Origin: Glandiceps talaboti
Lineage: Eukaryota; Hemichordata; Enteropneusta; Spengelidae
Reading direction: 5' to 3'
Assembly: GCF_964340395.1 (NCBI RefSeq)
Contig: NC_135567.1
Coordinates: 17,434,306 to 17,498,305, forward strand
Length of the DNA: 64,000 nucleotides
Below are positions 1-13,300 of this stretch, one piece after another; within the stretch, counting starts at the first letter, position 1, and the number at the start of each line of letters is the position of its first letter. Both the position numbers and the translations under genes were made by a program. The notes beneath the pieces were generated by a model. The model was not told where the DNA came from. It saw only the letters and a program-made list of their open reading frames with translations, and searched no databases.

Positions 1-1036
<1,036 letters not shown>

Positions 1037-4000
1037 ATGATGTCGGGCAAGAAAAGCCAAGACGATGATGTCGATGATGGAGTCGGATTTCTTTATAAGA
1101 CCATGCGTAGGTTTTTAAAATATTTTTTATTACCTTTTGTGTGATCGTTTATGATAAGTGCATGCTTGATCAATGAATGAAAGTTCGAGGAGCGGAGGGA
1201 GAGAGGGGGAGGGGGGGTTATGAAGTTAACACTTAGCATTGTGTACTGCCACTGGTTGTAGTGCCCACGCTGTTGATAGAGTATGAACTTATTGGTGTTA
1301 CAATTAATATAATGCAAAAACGGTTAGGTTTAGACGATATTAATTTCATTTAAAATTCATTAATATTGACGTTTGAATGTACAGTTTAATACACTTACAC
1401 TAAGTTACAGCCAAAATGATTCAGGCTTGGTGTTTCACTCAGGTCACATGACATTTACAGCTAAAATGATGTCGGCTTGGTGATTCACTCAGGTCACATG
1501 ACATTTACAGCCAAAATGATGCAGGCTTTGTGTTTCACTCAGGTCACATGACATTTACAGCTAAAATGATGTAGGCTTGGTGATTCACTCAGGTCACATG
1601 ACATTTACAGCTAAAATGATGTAGGCTTGGTGATTCACTCATGTAACATAGCATTTAATATACACCCTCAGACAACTTCTAATGCAAAATAAACAATTAC
1701 ATAGGTGCCGTACACAGTGGGAATGTAGAAGTAGTCAAGTTGAAATGTTGATTATCAGTTAGAAAATAAACAATTGCAGCCATTCAACATCAAGTCCATG
1801 TGTAATGTTTTCATTAGAAGCCTGTTTTTACTGCAGTGTGAAAGAATAACAATGCTTATCAGTCAGTGTTGTATGTGATTGGGTAAATGATCCCAGGGCC
1901 AGTGTGTTTGTTGTGCCTCTGTTAGTCTAGAGTAGAAATATGTCTAGCGCTGTGTCAACAACATAATGTCCCATGAGTGAAACACCAAACCTACATCATG
2001 TTAGCTGTAATGTCCCATGATTGAAACACCAAGCCTACATCATTTTAGCTGTAATTTGAATATATTAATTTTGTTACAGTGTCAAGAGATCCAAAGAAAC
2101 GGCGTATAAAACCAGTAGAGAAACATTTAATACAAGTAGCATTTGGTGATGACAGTGAAGACGACAGTGACTTTGACATCAGAGAACATCATGAAGATGG
2201 TAAGAAAATCAGTTCTATGGTTGAGATTTTTGGTAGTCTAGTTCCTGATTTTACACTACATTATCTTTATACATTAGTGTACGTCTAGTCAATGTCGTTA
2301 CTCAAAGCATTAGATGTGGTTCAACCCCATGCTGTGCAAAGCGCAAATGGTGCATATCAGTAGTAATCCATCACAAATTGACAGGCTGTCGTCATCGCTC
2401 ATTAATATTCATTGATACAGCTGGACTGATATGATATGCAAATGTCCAACCAAACCCCAACTCCAATCTGCTTAAACTAAAATCATGTGGGGATGCGACA
2501 ATATCATCATGTTTATGCATGCATTACTACATTTGTAAATAAGTGTTAGGGAAATATTGCATTGAATGTAGATTAGTTCCTCAATTCACAGTAAATAAGT
2601 GTTGGGGGCTATGTCACTGAATGTACAAGACTTTTTCTGTATTGACAGTAAATTAGTGTGGGGGGGCTATGTCGTTGAATGTACAAGACTTGTTCTGTAT
2701 TGACAGTAAATTAGTGTTGGGGGCTATGTCGTTGAATGTACAAGACTTGTATTTTAATGTAGATGATATCTCAGGAAGTTCAGATGCTGACAGTGGTGGT
2801 CACCATGACAACGAGGAGAGTTCATCCAATGACACTGATAGTGATGACGATGATGACGAAGATGAGGACGAAGAAGATGAAGAGGAAGAAGATGAAAAAG
2901 GAGAAGTTACTATTGAAGAATTGATTGATAAAGCAAAGTCTAAACAACAACAAATTAAGGTAATTAACACCCCTGTAAACCTCAGATACATTATAATTTT
3001 ACACCCCTGTAAACCTCAGATACATTATAATTTTACTCCCCTGTACACCTCAGATATATTACAATTTACACCCCTGTAAACCTCAGATATATTACAATTT
3101 TACTCCCCTGTACACCTCAGATATATTACAATTTACACCCCTGTAAACCTCAGATATATTACAATTTACACCCCTGTACACCTCAGATACATTACAATTT
3201 ACACCCCTGTAAACCTCAGATCCATTATAATTTACACCCCTGTACACCTCAGATACATTACAATTTACACCCCTGTAAACCTCAGATCCATTATAATTTT
3301 ACAATTTACACCCCTGTAAACCTCAGATACATTATAATTTACACCCCTGTAAACCTCAGATACATTGCAATTTACACCCCTGTAAACCTCAGATACATTG
3401 CAATTTACACCCCCGTACACGTCAGATACATTATAATTTTACAATTTACACCCCTGTAAACCTCAGATACTTTAAAATTTACACCCCTGTATACCTCAGA
3501 TACATTAAAATTTTGCAATTAACACCCCTGTAACTCTCACATACATTACAATTTTACAATTAACTCCCTTGTACACCTCAGATACATTATAATTTTACAA
3601 TTAACACCCCTGTAAACCTCATATACATTATAATTTTACACCCCTGTACACCTCATATACATTACAGTTTTGCAATTTACACCCCTGTAAATATGATACA
3701 ATTTTGTATCATTTCAGATGTCATCAGTGGATGCCAAACATTATGACAAAATGAAGGTTTTGATTTGTTCAGTATGTCTTGGAGATAACAGGTATGTGTC
3801 AGGGCTCGAAATTAAGTTTTTTAGTTGGTAGTCACTTTGACTACCACTTTTTAAAACTGGTAGTCAACAGGGAAGATTTGGCAGTCATTCTTTTTTTCAG
3901 CATTTAATAATTTATGCATAAACAAAACATTAAGTAATAAACGTTCTGATAACACCTGAGTTTTTTTCATGAAATTAGTGACATTCATATTATGCAAACA

Positions 4001-4257
4001 TTTGACCTGTCCTAAAATAATACATGTAATATCATACTAGTATCATAGTAAGTAAATATCATATAAATGATTATTGTGTGTACCAAGCTGTTATTTTGCT
4101 GCAATGTCCACTTGGAAACCTCAAACTGACAGTGACACAAATTTTGGCATAACACGTACATAATAAATATACACATATTTTACATTCATTCAGTCACACA
4201 CACATATATACATGTACAAACACCCCAACCCCCCCACCCACCCACCCACCCACCCAC

Positions 4258-4337
<80 letters not shown>

Positions 4338-7300
4338 AAACAGTTACTGGCCTCAAACATATATACAGGACATGACTGAGAGATTGACAGAAATAAACTT
4401 CAAACACTAACTAAATCGCTAGTCACACAACAAAATTATGTACTTTCCATGTTGTAGTTAAAAAAACTGTTTATTTCACTGAATCAATAACGGTGTGAGG
4501 TGTAGAGTTACATGTAATGATTAGTGGCTCATTCCATTTCAGGTGTGTGTGTTGCTTGTCAAACATATAACACAAATGGTCTCAAATCTGAGCATTTATG
4601 CTATTTATTATTATTTACTTTGTAAAAGATAAAACGTCATACGATAAAAAATACACACGGTTACCATCCATTTCAGTTTCCCTTAAATTAAAAAATAACA
4701 TGCTATGACCCAACCCTAGAGAGAAATGGTATGTGCCAAGGCACTTCCCTCAAATCTTATCTGTTACTATCTATAAACACAGGAAGTCATTCTGACTGTG
4801 TCTAGGATTTGTCTCCTCCGCTAAGGGCTTCGATAAACGACATAAATTTTCATCCTTCCACTAAAGTGAGGTATCCTAGTATTGAATGACTAGTTGTAAA
4901 ATACTATTACATTCGCGATTAGTGGTGGGAGAATGATTTTATTCCGTATATTTTCCTAAGTTTTGTATCATTTTGATCGCAACTGTGTGACATGGAAAAG
5001 ACAATGAAACAGTCATGAAATCAATAGAGTGTTGCGTTTGAGTAGACGTTATGGCGTTTGTAACATCACATATAAGCTACATGTATTTTGTTTATTTTAC
5101 CAAGCCACTGTTATTGACTACAAAGTAAGCAATATCAAACATGCCAGCCGTATCTAATCACACGTAGCTTTAGAGTCCAGTGCTCACGCTACATTGCCAA
5201 CTTGTCAGCAGGCCTTCCATGCATATGGTGGGTTGGCGTCCCTAGGATTTTCGTGGTAGTCAAGGATGACTACCAGTTTTCGAACTTGGTAGTCATTTTG
5301 GAAAAACTGGTAGTCAATTGACGCGAGACTACCGCTAATTTCGAGCCCTGTGTGTGCATGAATATATACATGATACAATCACCATGTTTATATATTGCAT
5401 TGTACAATCACCATGGTTACATATTGCATTGCTCAATCACCATGGTTATTTGATATTTATTCTGTTACCATGGTAACATGCTATCCTATTTTACCATCAC
5501 CATGATTGCATGCTCTTGAATTTCAGTCACCACTTTTACATGATATTGTATTTCTCAATCACCATGTTGTTTGATATTTTTTCAGTCACCATTTCAGTCA
5601 CCATGGTATATGCTATTGCATTTCACAGTCACCATGGTAACATGCTATTGCTTTTCACAATCACCATCGTTAGTTGATACTCAGTCACCATGGTTAAACA
5701 TTATATTTCACAGTCACCATGGTTACTTGACACTGTATTCCACAGTCACCATGGTTAAACATTATATTTCACAGTCACCATGGTTACCAGATACTGTATT
5801 CCACAGTCGCCATGGTTAAACATTATATTTCACAGTCACCATGGTTACTTCATACTGTATTCCACAGTTGCCATGGTTAAACATTATATTTCACAGTCAC
5901 CATGGTTACTTGATTTTATATTTTTCAGTGATGATGATGACGAGATCATAGAATGTGATAGTTGTGGTGTTCCAGTACATGAAGGTAAAGACATTATAAA
6001 GTTATATCACCATGGTTACAATATAAACAGACTCTGAAACCAGTTTCAAATATTACCATGCTACAATAGGGAACTTGCAAACCCGCCATGTTGAATGTTG
6101 CATCATGGGAAATGTGATAATAAATACTAATCAATTAGTATTGTAAACAATGTTGATACATTGTTTGTAACCGCAAATAATTAATTCATAGTTACCCTGA
6201 CTTCAAATTCCAGACTCCTATGCTATTTATTTGCCATTCTCCAAGTTGCTATGGTATTTATTTGTCACTCACCAAATTGCTATGGTAATTATTTGCCATT
6301 CACCAGGTTGCTATGATATTTATTTGCCATTTACAAGGTTGCTATGGTCTTAATTTTGTATTCAATAGGTTGTTATACCATTTATTTTGTATTCACTGGG
6401 TTGCTATGGTATTTATGTTGTATTCACCAGGCTGCTATGGTATTTATTTTGTATTCACTGGGTTGCTATGGTCTTTATTTTGTGTTACCAAGTTGCTATC
6501 ATATTTATTTTGTATTGACCAAGTTGCTATGGTCTTTATTTTGTTTTCAACAGGTTGCTATGGTGCCTGTGATACAGATTCTACTGCTAGTAATCAGACA
6601 TCAAGTAGTACGGAACCTTGGTTTTGTGATGCCTGTAAAGCTGGTATCACTGCGCCGGTGAGTACAATCACACTGACTGTTGTTTGTATCCCTCCACCAG
6701 TGAAAATAATCACATAATGATTAAAGTAAAATATTATTAAATGAATATGAAAATGGCACAAAATGAGTTAATAAACTTGTGCTCCTTTAAGGAAGTCAAA
6801 TTTTCAAAAATTTTTCAGGTTTTGTGTATATTTGTCAACAATGAAAAAAGTCAATACACTATCAAAAAGATACAATCATTTGATAATTTATGGTAAAAGA
6901 GCACAAACTGAGTTTATATATTTTTAGGATGTATTTTTTCTGTATATTAAAAGTTATACAGTACACATGTATTGTACTTACTGATCAATGTATACCGCCC
7001 TCTAGTGTCCACTTACTGATCAATGTATGTGTAACCATCTCTTGCCATTAACTGAACTCAAACCTGGTATTAAGATATAACTTATAAATGATCTGATGAT
7101 GTCATTTATATAATTAGTATACCGCCCTCTAGGGGCTACTTACTGAAGTACACTTAACCATCACTTGCAATTAACTGAACTCAAATCTCATATTAAGATA
7201 TAACTTATAAATGATCTGATGACCTAATTCATCATACGTATCAAAATATTGTTTTATTTTATTAGATGTGTGAGATGTGTCCTAATCCAAGTGGTATATA

Positions 7301-10300
7301 CAAAGAAACCGATGCTGGAAGGTAAACTTTCACCGTTATGTACAGTTTGCTTGTTAAATAATATATTTGTAGACCACATAATCAGATATTATTCCCCAAT
7401 ATTTTTCTTAGTTCAGCCAAGGAAAATATGAGTGACCTAAGGAGCCTTGTCATGACGAATCATGACTCGATTAGTGACAAACCCTTCGATCACAAATATT
7501 TTCTGGCTGAATGAAGAAAAATACCTCTTCAAGTATAATTTATGAAAAATCAGGAAAAATGGTGACGATTTGGAACATTTTGACTCATATTTTCAGGGTT
7601 TGAGCCCTGTAGAACCAGCGTTGTAGACACAGATTGTCATGATGTAGAACGACCAGGGTATATAACCCATATTTTCTGTTCAAAGACAATATCTTGGGCT
7701 TGTACATGGTATGATATTTATAATAGATGGGTACATGTTATGTGTTGATGGTATATTCCTGGTGTTACATTTTGGTGATCAGATGTGGTCAGCTGCTCAT
7801 ATATAAACGAAGTGTATATACTTTGTGTATCTGTTTTTACAGATGGGTTCATGTGGTGTGTTCACTGTATATTCCTGGTGTTACCTTTGGAGATGTGGAT
7901 AAACTTAGTCCTGTAGTTCTCTCAGAAGTTCCATACAGTCGATGGGGAGCCAGAGTGAGTTCAACAATGTCTCATTTTGCCAAATAGCGCCACCTAAGTC
8001 CATCTTGATAAAACCTTTTGTTTTGCTATAACTTAATATCAACAATATCATATCTCCATAAATAGCGACACCAGAGTTCAACCAGATCAAACCTTATGTT
8101 TTTAATATGCATAAGTTCTTAAATTTGATATAATTACTGGAGCCAGATTGATCTTTGTGCCAAGTCAGATTGCCACACACATGCCCTCAAGTCTGATCAT
8201 GTCAATTATTTGTTTAATACTCTGGTGGTGGAATCCTCAAATTGTGTACATGTATCTTCAAAATTATCCTGATGTTTAATAGCGCCCTCAAACTCTTCCA
8301 AGATAAATCTTTTGTTTTCTATGGAATGTACAGTTAACCTTGAGCATTATGGCCGTTGACTACAAATATCTTAAGAGAAATCTTTGTTATAATATATCCC
8401 TCAAAAGCTGAACCATGAGGGACAGCACCCTCACTGGACTTCTTGGGAGACAAGTGTTTATATACTTAAAGAACTATCCAGTATAAATAAAGATTATTAT
8501 TAGTATAATTTTGTAATACAGGTGTGTACATGGATTGAAAAATCAGATATATATAATTTTTTTATTTTTTTTTATTTTGTGACTTTTAATTCCATGTTAT
8601 TACTGTGTTGCTTCTTTTATTAGGAATGTTGTTATTGTGAAGATGAAAGATTTGCCAAGACTGGAATAGTGATCGGATGTGATGCCGGAATGTGCCGAAA
8701 TTATTTCCATGTTACATGGTATGTTTTTATTTTTCATTTAAATTATAGGAAAGGGTATGGAAATCGATACCAATCTTCATTATCCTCCACAGGGAACCTT
8801 GCACACCCCTTTAACATTCACATACCTAGGACAGGGTTGTGCACATAGCTGTACCAGCTCAGTGGAGCCATGGGGACTGTACCAGCTCTATGTACAGTAT
8901 TCCTGTAACAGCTCTGGCCAACACACTAGGTGTAACATACCTAGATTTGACAGATGTGTAACTGATATGCCAACATCAATGTAACATGGATGTTAAAAAT
9001 AACAATGCAGCATAGGTTTGTATAACATTTGCATATACAAGCTTTTTCTTACAGCCATGTACCAGCTATTTGAGCATAGCTGTAATGTAGGTATTCCCCA
9101 CAGCCATGTACGAGCTATGTCAACATTGCTGTAACAGCGGTATTTCCTACAGCAATGTACCAGCTATGTGAGCATAACTGTAACATAGGTTTTCCACTCA
9201 GCCGTGTACCAGCTTTGTGAGCAAGGCTAGTCGGATATGAACAAAAGGGTTGCTACAGGGTATTATTCCACCATAGCTGTTATATGGTGTGTACAAAGAT
9301 TACTTTAAATGCTCAGTTTATAATAATGTACATCCCCTGGCAAAAATCGGTGTTTGTCAACTCTGAGATCATATTGAAAGTTAATTTTTAAATCTCTCTT
9401 TTTTTCGGCTGTTTGTATTTTTTACAGTGCACAGAAGGTTGGTCTTCTCTCAGAGGCATCACCTGAAGAGGTAAGAATAGAACTGTTGTGTTACCTTATT
9501 TGGTTGTACACTGTAATACATTGTACATCTCTCCTCCTTATATGGTAATACATGTTATGCTTATATCCTTATTTGGTAGTAATACATATCTCCTTATATG
9601 GGTTGTACATGGTATCCATATTTGGTCGTATAAGTTATTCAGTTCTCTGTATATGTTGATATCACATTATCTTTTCTCCTTATAAGGTAATATCAAGTAC
9701 CCATTCTCCTTATATGGTGATATTATCATTATCACTTCTCCTTATATGGTAATATCAAGTACCCATTCTCCTTATATGGTGATATTAGTATTGTAACTTC
9801 TCCTTATATGGCCATCACCTTAACCATTTCCCATTTGTAGGAAGTGACAGCACTAAGTCTTGTAGAAGCACATAATTTAATGTTGTCTAATCTAAAAAAT
9901 AATAATAAGCAATATGCTAATTTTTTAATTTTTTTGTGCCATCACAACAGGACATAGCTGACCCATTCTATGCGTACTGCAAGTTACACGTTGAAAAGTT
10001 GCTAATGAAACAAAAACGTCAACATTGGTTAGCTGTACAGTCACACTGTAAACAACACAAACTAGAACAAATAGAAGACTTGATATTAAAGGTAAGATTT
10101 GATGTATGGATGTCTCCTTATATGGTAAGATCATTGTATGCATGTCTCCTTATATGGTAAGATCATTGTATGCATGTCTCCTAATATATGGTAAGATCAT
10201 TGTATGCATATCTCCTTATATGGTAAGATCATTGTATGCATATCTCCTTATATGGTAAGATCATGGTATGCATATCTCCTTATATGGTAAGATCATTGTA

Positions 10301-13300
10301 TGCATATCTCCTTATATGGTAAGATCATGGTATGCATATCTCCTTATGTGGCAAGCTCACAGTAATTATATCTGAGTATTAAAAAACAGCAATCATCTCC
10401 TTATATGGTAAGAATACAATAATCACATTTCCTTATATGGTAAGAACACAGCAATCAGATCTCCTTATATGGTAATACAATAATCACATCTCCAAATAGG
10501 GTAAGATCACAGTAATCATATCTCCTTATATGGTAAGAACACAGCAATCATATCTCCTTATATGGTAAGAACACAGCAATCAGATCTCCTTATATGGTAA
10601 TACAATAATCACATCTCCAAATAGGGTAAGATCACAGTAATCATATCTCCTTATATGGTAAGATCACAGTAATCATATCTCCTTATATGGTAAAAATACA
10701 GAATTCATATCCTCTTAGTGTACAAACCTAGTTGGTTCAATGAGACATACCAACTACATACACTTGCTTCTCTGCAGTTGACAGACGGCAAGACAACAAT
10801 TTTCAAACAATATTGTTTTTTGTTTATTTGTTGCCATAGGAACGCATTCAGTCAAAACTTGAAAGATCCAGAGAAAGATACAAAGAAATGAGAAAGAAAA
10901 GACCACCACCTTGGAGTAAGTAAATATCAAGCTGATAAATTTTCTGTAGATGATTATATACAATGTAACAAAAACTAGAATAATACATATTTGGGCATAA
11001 AAGAATCATATATCCATATATAGCTATAACCTTATTTATGGCTCCTTATATGACTCATAACAATTAAAAAGGGCCTTATATGGTAAGAAGATTACTATAA
11101 GATATCCATATACGGCTATAACTGTGTTTATAGCTCCCTATATGACTAATAACAATTAAAAAGGACCTTATGTAGTAAGAACAAAATATCCTAAAATGGT
11201 TAAAATCACAACTAGCTATGGTTATAACTTGCATCAGGTATCCTTATAAGATAATAGCTCAAAGATTTATCCTTATTTGGTCACACAAATAATGATATCT
11301 ATCTTTATATGGTTATAGCACCATTTCAGTATCCTTATAAGGTTTAAACAGCAGTTTATGTGTTCAAATATTGTCATGCCTCATTTATTGTCCACCTGTA
11401 CAGCAGCCAATAAGAAACTTATATAGTTCAATATTATGTATTCATTTTCAGTACCCAGTGAGAAGATGCCTCGCCTTTTGTCCACCTGTCCATCAGCCTA
11501 TAGAAAACTAATGAAGAAAGCTGAATTACTTGGAATAAACACAGAGGTAGATATTATCTGTATCATTTGCATAGACCATTCCTGAAATTTGTATTAGTTT
11601 GTAAATTTTTGAAATGTTTATGTACGATGTTGATGCCTCAATGGAAAGAAGCAGATCCTTTAGTGATGTACACTGTTTGTAAAGCTTGTTGAGTTTTACA
11701 CTGAATAAATATATTTTACATCCAGCGACAGGAATGCATTTACAAGCTGAACCTGTTAAAACATGAGATGTAAATTAATGAATTAGATTAAAAACACTTG
11801 GCACAGCATGTTGGAACGACAGAGACTTGTATTACATTTCATCATTTGATAAGAACAGTTTTATGGCCTCTTTCTGTGATGAAATGTCAGGGGAACATGA
11901 AATTCATTTGTGAATATGAGCTATTTATGTAAAGAGGCCATAAAACTGTTCTTATCAAATGATGAAATGTTATACAAGTCTCTGTACTGCCAATATACTG
12001 TGCCAAGTGTTATTAATCCAATTCATTTGTTTAATTATCCTGTTTGTAACAATTTACTCATATAAATGCGTGCCTGTCACTAGTTGTAACAGGTTCTGCT
12101 TGTAAATGCTTGCTTGTCCCTGGTTGTATAATTATTTGAATCTAATTTTCTTTTTTATCATAATGTTGTATTAATACCTAGACAGTAACATCAAGATCCT
12201 CTCATGAAAGACGTGATCAACGTGGTAAATGGCGTATGACGCCAACTTTTACTGCCGAGTTTGTTAACTATTATCTAGGTAAGTGTAGTCATCGTTTACT
12301 GCCGAGTTTGTTAACTATTATCTAGGTAAGTGTAGTTGATGTTTACTGCTGAGTTTGTCATGATGATCGAATAGTTAGAGTGACCGGCTTGGACTTTGCA
12401 GGTTGCAGGTTGCAGGTTTCAGATTCGCGCACCTTCGCTGCCATTTGTTTTTGAGTGGCTACAGTCCTTGGGCTAAGTGTAGTCGATGTTTACTGCTGAG
12501 TTTGTCATGATGATCGAATAGTTAGAGTGACTGTGCCTCAGTCAACCCAGCTATATATTGGGGATCTGGTAGGATAGAGGTTACAATGTGAATGCTTTAA
12601 TCCTATGCACTTATAAAGGCTGCCATGTATTGTATACTCCCCAGGGAGTTGAAGTATAAAGGGCTGTTGTGCTGATATAGATCCGTGCCAGTTGTAATAA
12701 TTGTAAAGCACTTTGAGCACAGACTAGGAAAGCACTATATAAAAACTACCATTACATTGTATTAACATTATTATTATCTGTTTTGTTTACAATCATGTTT
12801 TGTTTACACTTATTGTTTTGTTTATTTTCTAGAACGCAACATCAAAACAACCAATCTTAAGGTACACCTAGATGATTTAATAGACCAGAGTGCTAAGCTT
12901 CAAAGACAACAACAGAATCTACGGGAAAAATATGACACAGTAAGTAAATTTGATTACTTGCATACTTAAACTAAAACCTAGAAACTTGTCTTGGTGTTAC
13001 TATCACAAGAAACTGTCTACTCTACACCAGAACAGTGGAGTCATGATGGGTGAATGGTTAGTGTGACCAGCTTGGAATCTACAGGTTGCAGGTTCGAGCC
13101 CCATCGCTGCCTGCTGTTTGTTTCTGAATGGCTAAAGTCCTTGGGCAAGATTTGAACCACGACTGTGCCTCAGTCAACCCAGCTGTATAATTGGGGACCT
13201 GGTAGGATAGAGGTTGCAATGTGAAGGCTTTAATCCTATGCGCTTAAACGGCTGCAATGGATTTTATGCTCCTTGGGGAGTTGAGGAAGACTAAAGGGCT

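Larger units (their letters stand above)
3718..10091 (+). other. PHF14: PHF14 exons 4-11: PHD1 + zinc knuckle + extended PHD module
   Basis: Exons 4-6 encode a C4HC3 PHD finger: CxxC (ICSVC), CDSCG, VHEGC, then WFCDAC. Exons 7-11 encode CEMC, WVHVVCSLYIPGV, the CCYCED knuckle, FHVTCAQ and YCKLH, which is the extended PHD signature shared with BRPF and JADE proteins. Zinc ligands appear intact. Introns here contain a 1.55-kb TIR element, a CACCATGGT array, a GTTGCTATGGT array, a decayed copy of exon 8 and CArG-box arrays. Confidence 0.9.

Noticed and set aside
9840-9950. Possible extra PHF14 exon after the CATTTGTAG acceptor at 9840
   Set aside because: The frame stays open but there is no donor before exon 11, and the human protein passes directly from SEAAAEE to DIADPF, matching exons 10 and 11 joined directly.
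13085-13110. Possible tRNA gene from box B GGTTCGAGCCC
   Set aside because: No cloverleaf can be formed around it; it is the polymerase III head of a SINE present in several copies.
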